The position numbers and the translations under genes were made by a program. Shown piece by piece: positions 25,955 to 36,717 of a stretch of DNA of 64,000 nucleotides. The stretch comes from Azolla caroliniana. Its lineage: Eukaryota > Polypodiophyta. The notes beneath the pieces were generated by a model that did not search any database, had not been told where the DNA came from, and worked only from the letters and a program-made list of their open reading frames with translations. The stretch spans positions 98,067-162,066 of the forward strand of contig JBHGNT010000058.1 in assembly GCA_043228905.1 (NCBI GenBank), given 5' to 3'. The first letter of the stretch is position 1. Each line of letters opens with the position of its first letter.

Positions 25955-26027
25955 TCCATTGTAGTCTAGTTGCTTAGGATACTCGGCTCTCATCGGAGAG
26001 ACCCGTGTTCAATTCCCAGCAACGGAA
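25955..26027 (+). pseudogene. tRNA-Glu(CTC)-like module A with CAACGGA end
   Basis: The 3' acceptor reads CAACGGA, the usual plant tRNA-Glu form, while the 5' strand is TCCATTG, leaving an A-C mismatch at pair 4. The anticodon arm is damaged (CTCGG against CGGAG) and the T stem carries CCGTG. Informative because it keeps a CpG that most copies have lost. Confidence 0.7.
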
Positions 26028-26438
26028 ACGACAATATCGTATATTAAATTTTCTACGCATATCATGTGTTAACTGTTTGATAACTCAAAAACTCAAGACC
26101 TAAAGTCGGTGTTACAATAATGTATAATTAACAAAATAATCAATATTATGTTTGAAGGACTGATAAAGAACTTTACTTTGATTTTTTCCTCCTAATATCA
26201 ATTTCTAAACTTAATCCCATTATTCAATTAATGGTAGAGGTTTCGAATGAAACTAGACCAAACATTAGGTTGTTCGGGACAACAGGAAGCAGTATATTTA
26301 GTTATGGTTATTCCTCAACATTGTTACGATAAATTAGTAGACCAACAATTATAGTTTGGATAACTTGATACAATTTCAAGCAATACGCATAGATTGCAAA
26401 ATAATGGTCAACGCTTGACAAGTTTTGCACCAGGTTTC

Positions 26439-27747
26439 TTTATTTGTAGCAAAGCACTAAAATAGTACATTAACTAATTTATTTACTAAATGAATTCCAT
26501 TGTAATCCAGTTGTCTCAAATTGTAGATTTTTACTCGAAACGTGCGGGGACAAGTACAGGCATAGGAAAAACTAGATAGATTATATATCATGAGTTAATG
26601 TGGCATCGATAAAAACGCGTGAAATTATTAAATCTTAAAAACGAGAGTTTGTTAGAATAATCCTCTGTTTCTTGTTGATGCTTGTGCAATATATAAATAT
26701 TATTTATTACTGATCAATGATTGCAATATTAAAAACTGTACAAGATGTAATCCATTAAAGTCTAGTTGGTCAGAATACTTGGCTCTCACGCGAGGTACCC
26801 GTGTTGAACTCTTGGCAATAGAAAGGATAACTCAAAAACTTAAGACGTAAAGTAGTTACAATAATGTACAATTACCAAAATAATCATTATTATGTTGGAA
26901 GGATTGATAAAGAACTTTGGTTTGAGTTTTTTCTCCGCACATCAATTTCTAAACTTAATACGAATATTCTATTAATAGTAGAGGTTTCTAATGAGCTTTG
27001 ACAAAAGATTATGTGGTTTGGGACAAGGAGAAGAAGTATATTTAGTCGTGGTTATTCCTTAACATTGTTACGACAAAGTAGTACACCAAGAATTATAGTT
27101 TGGATAATTTGATACAATTTCCAAAAATACGCATAGATTGTCGAATAATGGTGAATTCTCGATGACCATTGCACCATGTTTCTTGATTTGAAGTAAAGTA
27201 CTAAAATATTAGATTACCTAATTCATTTACTAAAAGAATTCCAGTGTAGTCTAGTTGGTTCGTATCCTTGTTTTTTACACGAGACTCCCGGGTACAACAA
27301 TTGGCATTGGAAAAACTAGCTACATCATAGATCATGAGTTAATATCACATCAATAAAAACCATTCAAATTATTAAATCCTAAAAACGAGAGTTTGTTAGA
27401 ATAGTGCTCAGTTTCTCGGTGACGCTTGCGCAACATATAAATATTATTTATTACGAATGAATGATTGCAATATTAAAAAGTACACAAGATATGATACATT
27501 ATAGTCTAGTTGGTTATGATACTCGGCTCTCACCCGAGAGACCCGGTTTCAACTCCCGGCAATGGAAACGAAAATAATACATTTTAAATTTCCGACGCAT
27601 ATGTTTTGTTAACTGTTTGATAATTGAAAAACTCAAGACCTAAAGTAGATGTTATAATAATGTACAATTAACGAAATAATCAATATTATGTGTGAAGGAT
27701 TGAGGACGAACTTTGCTTTGATATTTTTCTCCTAACATCAATTTTTC
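26439..27747 (+). repeat. 1.3-kb direct repeat flanking the palindromic insert, left copy
   Basis: From TTTATTTGTAGCAAAGCAC to CTAACATCAATTTT. The right copy starts at 30633 (offset 4,194 bp, widening to 4,244 after a 50-bp difference, because the left copy lost part of the segment after its A module). The two differ at only scattered bases, so the duplication is young compared with array-wide divergence. Confidence 0.75.
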
Positions 27748-28634
27748 AACTTTGCGTATGTTTTAGTAGTACATGACAGTAGAATGAAATTGCACAGGTA
27801 ACATCAAACTGAAGAATAGAATATAACGTTAATCTAAATTGATAAAGTTTTATATTATATACCTGTGTCAGAAAACTAATCTAAAACCCATTGAAAATTT
27901 GAAACCATAAAATTTGAAAAAATAAAAAATCTTGGATTTTTAATTGGAATCCAATGCGATGCACTAGATTTCAGTTGAAAATCCAAGTTTTTTTTTTTTT
28001 GTAATTTTTAAAATTTTTTCCATTAAAAAATAAAAAATGGATTTTCAACTAAAATACTATGCACTACATTATATTTTAGTATATATAGCTAGAATCTAAT
28101 GCAATGCGTTGGATTAGAGTCGAAAATCCATTTTTCTTTTTTCTTTTTCCAATGTTATTTATTTATTTATTTTCCATATAAAATAATAATAAACGGCTTT
28201 TCAACTGAAATCCGATACACTACATCAGATCTTAGTCTATACAGCTAGACATTGATGCATTGCATCAGATTTTAGCTGGCAATCCTCTTTCTTTTCAATT
28301 GTTTTTTATTTTTTCAAAAAATAAATAAAAATATATTAGAAAAGTGGATTTGCAACTGAAATCTAATGCACTACATCGAATTTCAATTAAAAATCCAAAT
28401 TTCTTTTAGGTTTTTCATAAAACAATGAGATAATAAAAAAATATTACATTTTCAACAAAATCTGAACCATTGAGTCGGATTTCAATTGCAAATTAATGTT
28501 TTATGAAAAAACATAAGAAAAATATTGGACTTGCAATGGAAATCTGATGCACTGCATCGGATTTCTGTTGAAACTCAATGATTTTGAACGGAAATCCGAT
28601 GCAGTGCATCGGATTTCCATTGAAAATCCTGTTG

Positions 28635-28701
28635 AAAATGATGTGTTTTCAACGGGAATCCGATGCAGTGCATCGGATTCCCGTTGAAAACACATCATTT
28701 T
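28635..28701. repeat. perfect 67-bp palindrome
   Basis: Arms of 33 bp (28635-28667 and 28669-28701) are exact reverse complements around a single G at 28668. The centre is ATCCGATGCA-G-TGCATCGGAT and the outer part is AAAATGATGTGTTTTCAACG. It would form a stable cruciform or an RNA hairpin when transcribed from either strand. Neighbouring dyads at about 28540, 28590, 28800, 28960 and 29360 are shorter or imperfect. Confidence 0.9.
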
Positions 28702-28795
28702 AAATGGAGAAAATCACAATCTGTTTATTTTTAACACTTTTTTAGAGAAAAATATAAACAAATAAGAAAATTTGTAAACAAACAAGAAAACGTGG

Positions 28796-29560
28796 ACTTT
28801 CAATGGAAATCCGATGCAGTGCATCGGATTCCCGTTGAAAATCCATCTTTTTCAATTCCTATATATTTATTTATGATAAAAACAAAAACAATTCAAAACA
28901 AATACAAAAAGAAAGTCAAAATATCTGAAAAATTGGAAACAAATAAGACAAAATGGATTTTCAATAGAAATCCGATGTAGTGCATCGGATTTCTCTAGAA
29001 AACCCATCTTTTGCAATTTTTATTTATTTACTTATGGGAAAAAATGAAAAAAAATTTAAAAAATACAAAACAATATTTTAAAATATGAAAATTTGGTAAC
29101 AAATAGCAAAAAATTGACTTTCAATACAAATCCGATGCAATAAATCGGATTTCCTTTGAAAATTCATTTTTTCAATTTTTATATAGTTATTTATGAGAAA
29201 ATAGACAAACAAAATACCAAAAAAATTCTAAAAACTATGAAAATTTGGAAATTTTCCATTGAAAATCAATTTTTTCAATATTTATTTATTTTTTATAGAA
29301 AAAATTCAAAAAAATTCAAAAAAAAAGCAAATTTGGGAAAAAATATGTAAAAGTGGACTTTCAACCAAAATCCGATGTAGTGCATCGGATTTCCGTTGAA
29401 AATCCATTTTTTCAATTTTTATTTATTTTTTTATGGGAAAAATAAAAACAAATTCAAAAAAAATTCAAAAAATAAGAAAATTTTCAAAAAAATAACAAAA
29501 ATTGGATTTTCAATTGAATCCGATGCACGGAATTGGATTTCCATTGAAATCTAAAATTTC
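28796..29560. repeat. tandem array of dyad plus A/T spacer units
   Basis: Five units beginning near 28796, 28953, 29112, 29353 and 29500, each opening with TGGATTTTCAAT or TTGACTTTCAAT, then AAATCCGATGCA, a one- to four-base centre, TGCATCGGATTT, then GAAAATCCAT and a spacer rich in TATTTATTTATG and AAATTCAAAAAA. Period is about 150-240 bp. The reading frames here are low-complexity by-products. Confidence 0.7.
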
Positions 29561-32535
29561 AATTTTTATTTATTTATTTATGAGTAAAATAAAAAATGTT
29601 TATTTATTTATTTATGGGAAAATGTTTTATTTTTTCAATTTGTATTTATTTATGTATTTTCAGGAAATCCATGCAATGTATTATATTTTAGTCTATGTAG
29701 CTAGAATTCAATGCAATGCATTAAAATGCAAGAGTATTTTTTTAATGGAAATTTTTAAAAAAATTCCAAGACTTACAGGAATCTGATGCATTATATCCAA
29801 TTCTAGATGTATAGAGTAAAATTCGACATGTTGCGTCAAATCTAGATGGAATGAATCGGATTTCTGTACGACATCAAAGGCTTACTATGAGAATCTAAGA
29901 AAAATGGAAAACATCTTTAAGACATTTTTTAGATTCTAATGATTTTGGTAGAAAGCTTCTCTCACATAATCTAATCTTGTAAATGGAAAGTACATAATGA
30001 AATATCATAACGAAAAAGTGAGGAGGAAAGATGCATCAAGCACATCTACTCTTACATTGGATAATGTTTATATATTAGTTTATGACTTATCTTTGACCAA
30101 AACAAGTTATCTATGACAGACCACAATGAAGATACAAAAAGAGGATCTGGAATGTGGCTTCAGACACAACACAAAGACAAACAATAAGCATGACTCATAA
30201 ACTCGATGAGGTTGGATTGCAATTGGATCAACACAATGCATTAGTTTCCATTGATGATGAGGATGAGACCTCATAAACTCGTACTAGTTCATCTAATGGG
30301 TATGAAGATGATGACATAAACTTGAAAAATGATTGCCCTAATACGTTAACTATAAATATTGTATTGCACATCAAGATTTGGAATCAGAATTTCTATAAAT
30401 ATTGGGGTTAGTCATTTTGGACATTCATTTGTAAGTTTGGCATGTCCATTATTTAGGCATTGTTTTGAACACCTAAAATTCCGTACATGCTAAAAATCAA
30501 TATATTTTTGGGTCATTTTTAAAATTCCTTTACGCATGCGGCACACCTTTTTGTGAATCACCCTAATTTGTGTGATTTTTTTATGGACAGTTCTCAAAAT
30601 GCGACATATTACCTGTTTCAAATGTCCCGGTGTTTATTTGTAGCAAAGCACTAAAATAGTACATTAACTAATTTATTTACTAAATGAATTCCATTGTAAT
30701 CCAGTTGTCTCGAATTGTAGATTTTTACTTGAAACGTGCGGGGACAAGTACAGGCATAGGAAAAACTAGATACATTATATATCATGAGTTAATGTGGCAT
30801 CGATAAAAGCCCGTGAAATTATTAAATCTTAAAAACGAGAGTTTGTTAGAATAATCCTCTGTTTCTTGTTGATGCTTGCGCAATATATAAATATTATTTA
30901 TTACTGATCAATGATTGCAATATTAAAAACTGTACAAGATGTAATCCATTGAAGTCTAGTTGGTCAGAATACTCGACTCTCACGCGAGATACCCGTGTTC
31001 AACTCTTTGCAATAGAAAGGACAATATCATATATAAAATTTTGCGACGAATGTCATGCGTTAACTGTTTGATAACTCAAAAACTTAAGACGTAAAGTAGT
31101 TACAATAATGTACAATTACCAAAATAATCATTATTATGTTGGAAGGATTGATAAAGAACTTTGCTTTGATTTTTTTCTCCGCACATCAATTTCTACACTT
31201 AATACGAATATTCAATTAATAGTAGAGGTTTCTAATGAGCTTTGACAAACGATTATGTGGTTTGGGACAAGGAGAAGAAGTATATTTAGTCGTGGTTATT
31301 CCTCAACATTGTTACGACAAAGTAGTACACCAAGAATTATAGTTTGGATAATTTGATACAATTTCCAAAAATGCGCATAGATTGTCGAATAATGGTGAAT
31401 TCTCGATGAGCATCGCACCATGTTTCTTGATTTGAAGTAAAGTACTAAAATATTATATTACCTAATTCATTTACTAAAAGAATTCCAGTGTAGTTTAGTT
31501 GGTTCGTATCTTTGTTTTTTACATGAGACTCCCGGGTACAACAATTGGCATTGGAAAAACTAGCTACATCATAGATCATGAGTTAATATCACATCAATAA
31601 AAACCATTGAAATTCTTAAATCCTAAAAACGAGAGTCTGTTAGAATAGTCCTCAGTTTCTCGGTGATGCTTGCGCAACATATAAATATTATTTATTACGA
31701 ATGGATGATTGCAATATTAAAAAGTACACAAGATATGATACATTATAGTCCAGTTGGTTAGGATACTCGGCTCTCACCCGAGAGACCCGGTTTCAACTCC
31801 CGGCAATGGAAACGAAAATATTGTATATTAAATTTCCGACGCATATGTTTTGTTAATTGTTTGATAACTCAAAAACTCAAGACCTAAAGTAGATGTTCCA
31901 ATAATGTACAATTAACAAGATAACCAATATTATGTGTGAAGGATTGATGACGAACTTTGCTTTGATATTTTTCTCCTAACATCAATTTCTAAACTTAATC
32001 CAATTATTCAATTAATAGTAGAGGTTTCAAATGAAATTTGACAAAAGATTATGTTGTTCGGGACCAGAAGAAGCAGTATATTTAGTCGTCGTTATTTCTC
32101 AACATGGTTACGACAAATTAGTACACCGACAATTATAGTTTGGATAACTCAATAGAATTTCAAACAATACGCATAGGTTGTAGAATAATGGTCAACTGTC
32201 GATGAGCATTGCACCAGGTTTCTTTATTTGTAATAGAGGACTAGAATATTATATTAACTAATTTATTTACTAAATGAATTCCATTGTAATCAAGTCGAGT
32301 ATAAATCGTTGATTTATACTCGAAATGTGCGGGTACAAGTACAAGCATAGGAAAAACTAGATACATTATATATCATGAGTTAATGTGGCATCGATAAAAA
32401 CCCCAGAAATTATTAAATCTTAAAAACGAGAGTATGTTAGAATAATCCTCTGTTTCTTGTTGATGCTTGCGCAATATATAAATATTATTTATTACTAATC
32501 AATGATTGCAATATTAAAAAGTGTACAAGATGTAA

Positions 32536-32599
32536 TCCATTGAAGTCTAGTTGGTTAGAATACTCGGTTCCTTGCTGTTTACCTGAGACGCCCGGGTAC
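32536..32599 (+). pseudogene. chimera of module A (5') and module B (3'), second copy
   Basis: TCCATTGAAGTCTAG and TTGGTTAGAATACTCGG from module A continue as TTCCTTGCTGTTTACC and GAGACGCCCGGGTAC from module B. Same switch point as at 23544, so both descend from one recombination event followed by duplication. Confidence 0.7.
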
Positions 32600-32778
32600 A
32601 ACTAGATATATCAGATATACTGAGTTAATGTGGCATCGAGAAAAACCCTTGAAATTATTTAATCTTAAAAACGAGTGTGGTAGAATAGTCCTCTGTTTCT
32701 CGTTCATGCTTGCGTAAAATATAAATATTATTTATTTGTAATCAACGATTGCAATATTAAAAAGCACACAAAATGTGA

Positions 32779-32850
32779 TCCATTGTAGTCTAGTTGGTTA
32801 GGATACTCGGCTCTCACCCGAGAGTTCCGGGTTCAACTACCGGCAATGGA
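32779..32850 (+). pseudogene. near-consensus tRNA-Glu(CTC)-like module A
   Basis: Acceptor stem, D arm and anticodon arm all match the family consensus and pair fully. The T arm has one mismatch (CCGGG against ACCGG) and the variable region reads AGAGTT in place of AGAC. A and B boxes fit Pol III. With 15895 this is among the best-preserved copies, yet it still has no nearby terminator. Confidence 0.75.
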
Positions 32851-34665
32851 AACGACAATGTCATATATTAAATTTCCGACACATATAATGCGTTATCTGT
32901 TTGATAACTCCAAAACTCAAGACCTAAAGTAAATGTTACAATAATGTGCAATTAACAAAATAATCAATATTATGTTTGAAGGATTGATGATGAACTTTAC
33001 TTTGATTGAAGGATCGATAGAAACCCATGAAATTATTAAATCTTAAAAACAAGATTGTGTTAGAATAATCCTGTGTTTCTTGTAGATGCTTGCACAATAT
33101 ATAATGTTTTTTTTTCTTCTTCTAACATCAATTTCTAAACTTAATCCCATTATTCGATTAATGGTAGAGGTTTCAACTGAAATTGGACAAAACATTATGT
33201 TGTTCAGGATAACAAGAAGTAGTATATTTGGTTCGTATCCTTGTTTTTTACACGAGACTCCCGGGTAAAACAATTGGCATTGGAAAAACTAGCTATATCA
33301 TAGATCATGAGTTAATATCACATCAATAAAAACCATTGAAATTCTTAAATCCTAAAAACGAGAGTCTGTTAGAATAGTCCTCAGTTTCTCGGAGACGCTT
33401 GCGCAACATATAAATATTATTTATTACGAATGAATGATTGCAATATTAAAAAGTACACAAGATATGATACATTACAGTCTAGTTGGTTAGGATACTCGGC
33501 TCTCACCCGAGAGACCTGGTTTCAACTCCCGGCAATGGAAACGAAAATATTATATATTAAATTTCCGACGCATATGTTTTGTTAACTGTTTGATAACTCA
33601 AAAACTCAAGACCTAAAGTAGATGTTCCAATAATGTACAATTAACGAGATAACCAATATTATGTGTGAAGGATTGATGACGAACTTTGCTTTGATATTTT
33701 TCTCCTAACATCAATTTCTAAACTTAATCCAATTATTCAATTAATAGTAGAGGTTTCAAATGAAATTTGACAAAAGATTATGTTGTTCGGGACCAGAAGA
33801 AGCAGTATATTTAGTCGTCGTTATTTCTCAACATGGTTACGACAAATTAGTACACCGACAATTATAGTTTGCATAACTCAATAGAATTTCAAACAATACG
33901 CATAGGTTGTAGAATAATGGTCAACTGTCGATGAGCATTGCACCATATTTCTTTATTTATATTAACTAATTTATTTACTAAATGAATTCCATTGTAATCA
34001 AGTCGAGTATAGATCGTTGATTTATACTCGAAACGAGAGTATGTTAGAATAATCCTTGAAATTATTCAATCCCTTCAAAAACCCTTGAAATTAGAGTATG
34101 AAAAACCCTTGAAATTATTCAATCTTAAAAACGAGAGTGTGGTAGAATAGTCCTCTGTTTCTCGTTCATGCTTGCGTAAAATATAAATATTATTTATTTC
34201 TAATCAATGATTGCAATATTAAAAAGCACACAAAATGTGATCCATTGTAGTCTGGTTGGTTAGGATACTCGGGTCTCACCCGAGAGACACGGGATCAACT
34301 CCCGGCAATGGAAACAACTATATCATATATTAAATTTCCGACGGATATCATCTGTTAACTGTTTGATAACTGAAAAACTCAACTTGCCTCGGTACATTAA
34401 CTAATTCATTAACAAAGGACTAGAATGGTATATTGTAATAAAGTTGTCTCAGATGCTTACTTTTTACCTGGGATGCCCTACTACAAGTAGACATATCATA
34501 TATCATGAGTTAATGTGGCATCGATAAAAACCCTTGAAATTATTAAATCCTAAAAACGGTAGTGTGTTAGAATAATCCTCAGTTTTTCATTGATGCTTGC
34601 ACAATATATAAATATTATTTATTTCTAAGCAATTATAGCAATATTAAAAAACCCACAAGATGTGA

Positions 34666-34737
34666 TCCATTGTAGTCTAGTTGGTTAGGATGCTCGGCTC
34701 TCACCCGAGAGACCCGTGTTCAACTCCTGACAATGGA
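34666..34737 (+). pseudogene. tRNA-Glu(CTC)-like module A
   Basis: Acceptor stem and anticodon loop intact, anticodon stem CTCGG/CCGAG intact. The T stem is broken (CCGTG against CCTGA). Upstream leader and downstream body follow the standard layout, with a broken T tract (TTTAATTGTTTTC) in place of T7. Confidence 0.7.
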
Positions 34738-35962
34738 ATAGACAATATCATATATCGAATTTGGCGACGCATGTCATGTGTGTACTATTTAATAACTCAA
34801 AAACTCAAGCCCTAAAGTAGATCTTACAATAATGTACAATTAACAAAATAATTAATATTATGTTTGAAGGATTGACAAAGAACTTTACTTTAATTGTTTT
34901 CTCCTAACATCAATTTCTAAATTTAATCCCGTTATTCGATTAATGGTAGAGGTTTCGAATGAAATTGGACCAAACATTATGTTGTTCGGGACAACAAGAA
35001 GCACTATATTTAGTTGTGGTTATTCGTCAACATTGGTACGATAAATTAGTACACCAAACATTATAGTTTGGATAACTCGATACAATTTCAAACAATACGC
35101 ATAGATTGCAGAATAATGGTCAACTGTTGATGACTATTGCACCATGTTTCTTTATATGTAACAAAGGACTAGAATGGTACATTAACTAAATTCCATTGTA
35201 ATTAAATTGCCTCGGATCCTTGCGTTTTACCTGTGATGCCCGGGTACAAATAGATATATCATATATCATGAGTTAATGTGGCAGTGATAAAAACCCTTGA
35301 AATTTGTAAATCTTAAAAACGAGAGTGTGTTAGAACAATCTTGAGTTTTTTCTTGATGCTTCCACAAAATATAAATAGTATTTATTTCTAATCAACGATT
35401 GTAATATTACAAAGCACACAAAATATGATCCATTGTACTTTAGTTCGTTAGGATACTCAGCTCTCACCCGAGAGATCCGGGTTCAACTCCCCACAATAGA
35501 AACGACAATATCATATCTTAAATTTTTGACGCATATCATGTGTTAACTGTTTGATAACTCAATAACTCAAGACCTAAAGTAGGTGTTACAATAATGTACA
35601 ATTAACAAAATAATCAATATTATGTTTGAAGGATTGATAAAGAACTTTACTTTGATTTTTTCCTCCTAACATCAATTTGTAAACTTAATCCCATTATTCC
35701 ATTAATGGTAATGGTAATCAAGTTGCCTTTAATCGTTGATTTTTACCCAAGCCGCACGGTTACAAGCACAGGCATAGGAAAAACTAGATACATCATAGAT
35801 GATGAGTAAATTTCGCATTGATAAAAACCAGTGAAATTATTAAATCTTAACACGAATAGTGTGTTAGAATAATCCACTGTTTCTTGTTGATGCTTGCGCA
35901 ATATGTAAATATTATTTATTACTAATCAATGAATGCAATATTAAAAACTCTGCAATATGTGA

Positions 35963-36034
35963 TCCGTTGAAGTCTAGTCGGTTAGAATACTCGGCTCTCA
36001 CCTGACAAACCCGGGTTCAACTCCTGGCAATGAA
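35963..36034 (+). pseudogene. tRNA-Glu(CTC)-like module A with TCCGTTG start
   Basis: The only copy I found with the 5' acceptor TCCGTTG, the ordinary plant tRNA-Glu form. Its 3' strand is CAATGAA, so pairs are lost at positions 2 and 4. The anticodon stem is also damaged (CTGAC). Useful for inferring the founder sequence. Confidence 0.7.
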
Positions 36035-36717
36035 AATGACAATATCATGTATTAAATTTCTGACGCATATCTTGTGTGAACTGTTTGATTACTCAAAAAC
36101 TCAAGACCTAAAGTAGATGTTACAATAATGTACAATTACCAAAAATATGCATAGATTGTAGAATAATGGTGAACTCTCGATCAACATTGCACCATATTTC
36201 TTTGCTTGAACCAAAGCACTAGAATATTACATTAACTAATTAATTTACTAAATAAATTCCATTGTAGTCTAGTTGGTTCGGATCCTTGTTTTTTTACACA
36301 TAGATTGCAGAATAATGGTCAACTGTCGAGAGACCCGGGTTTAACTCCCACCAATAGAAAAGACAATATCATATATCATATTTTGCGATGCATGTCAAGT
36401 GTTAAGTGTTCGATAACTCAAAAAGTGAAGACCTAACATTATTTTTGTTCGGGATAACAATATGCAGTATATTTAGTTCCGGTTATTCCACAACTTTCTT
36501 ACGACAAATTAGTACACCAACAATATAGTTTGGATAACTCGATAGAATTTCAAACAATACGCATAGATTGCAGAATAATGATCAACTTTCAATGATTATT
36601 GCACCATGTTTCTTTATTTCTAACAAAGGACTAAAATGGTACATTAACTAAGTCATTTACTAAATGATTACCATTGTAATCTAGTTGCCTCGGATCCTTG
36701 CTTTTGACCTGAGACGC

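Larger units (their letters stand above)
23328..27747 (+). repeat. tRNA-Glu-derived dimeric satellite, block 2
   Basis: Same family and orientation as block 1. A modules start at 24834, 25955, 26751 and 27495; an A/B chimera lies at 23544 and a stub near 24167. About 1.1 kb from 23649 matches 16945-18070 (offset near 6.7 kb, both with GAGGTTTTTGATGAAATTTT). The last 1.3 kb (26439-27747) is repeated on the far side of the palindromic insert. No coding gene. Confidence 0.88.
27748..30632. other. AT-rich insert built of palindromic tandem repeats
   Basis: Breaks the satellite at CATCAATTTT on the left and at TTTATTTGTAGC on the right. The core (about 27940-29850) repeats a dyad of the form GGAAATCCGATGCA-G-TGCATCGGATTTCC separated by A/T-rich spacers of about 100-180 bp (CAATTTTTATTTATTTATTT, AAATTCAAAAAA). 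At least twelve dyads are visible, exact in the middle and degenerate outward. The outer parts (27750-27940 and 29870-30632) look unique. No coding region, terminal repeats or target duplication that I can recognise. It may be a non-autonomous element or a separate satellite captured in the array. Confidence 0.7.
30633..36717 (+). repeat. tRNA-Glu-derived dimeric satellite, block 3
   Basis: A modules start at 30945, 31739, 32779, 33468, 34241, 34666, 35429 and 35963; an A/B chimera is at 32536. The stretch 31500-32330 recurs at about 33230-34020 (offset 1,729 bp). The block ends inside a module B (starting near 36669) where the solo LTR inserted. No coding gene. Confidence 0.88.

Noticed and set aside
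28501-29786. Short frames in the palindromic insert
   Set aside because: They translate the repeated dyad and A/T spacers (FSMEI/NPMQCI strings) and have no coding character.
27748-30632. CRISPR-like array of repeats and spacers
   Set aside because: The repeats are imperfect dyads of uneven spacing with A/T-rich related spacers, in a eukaryotic satellite setting with no cas genes.
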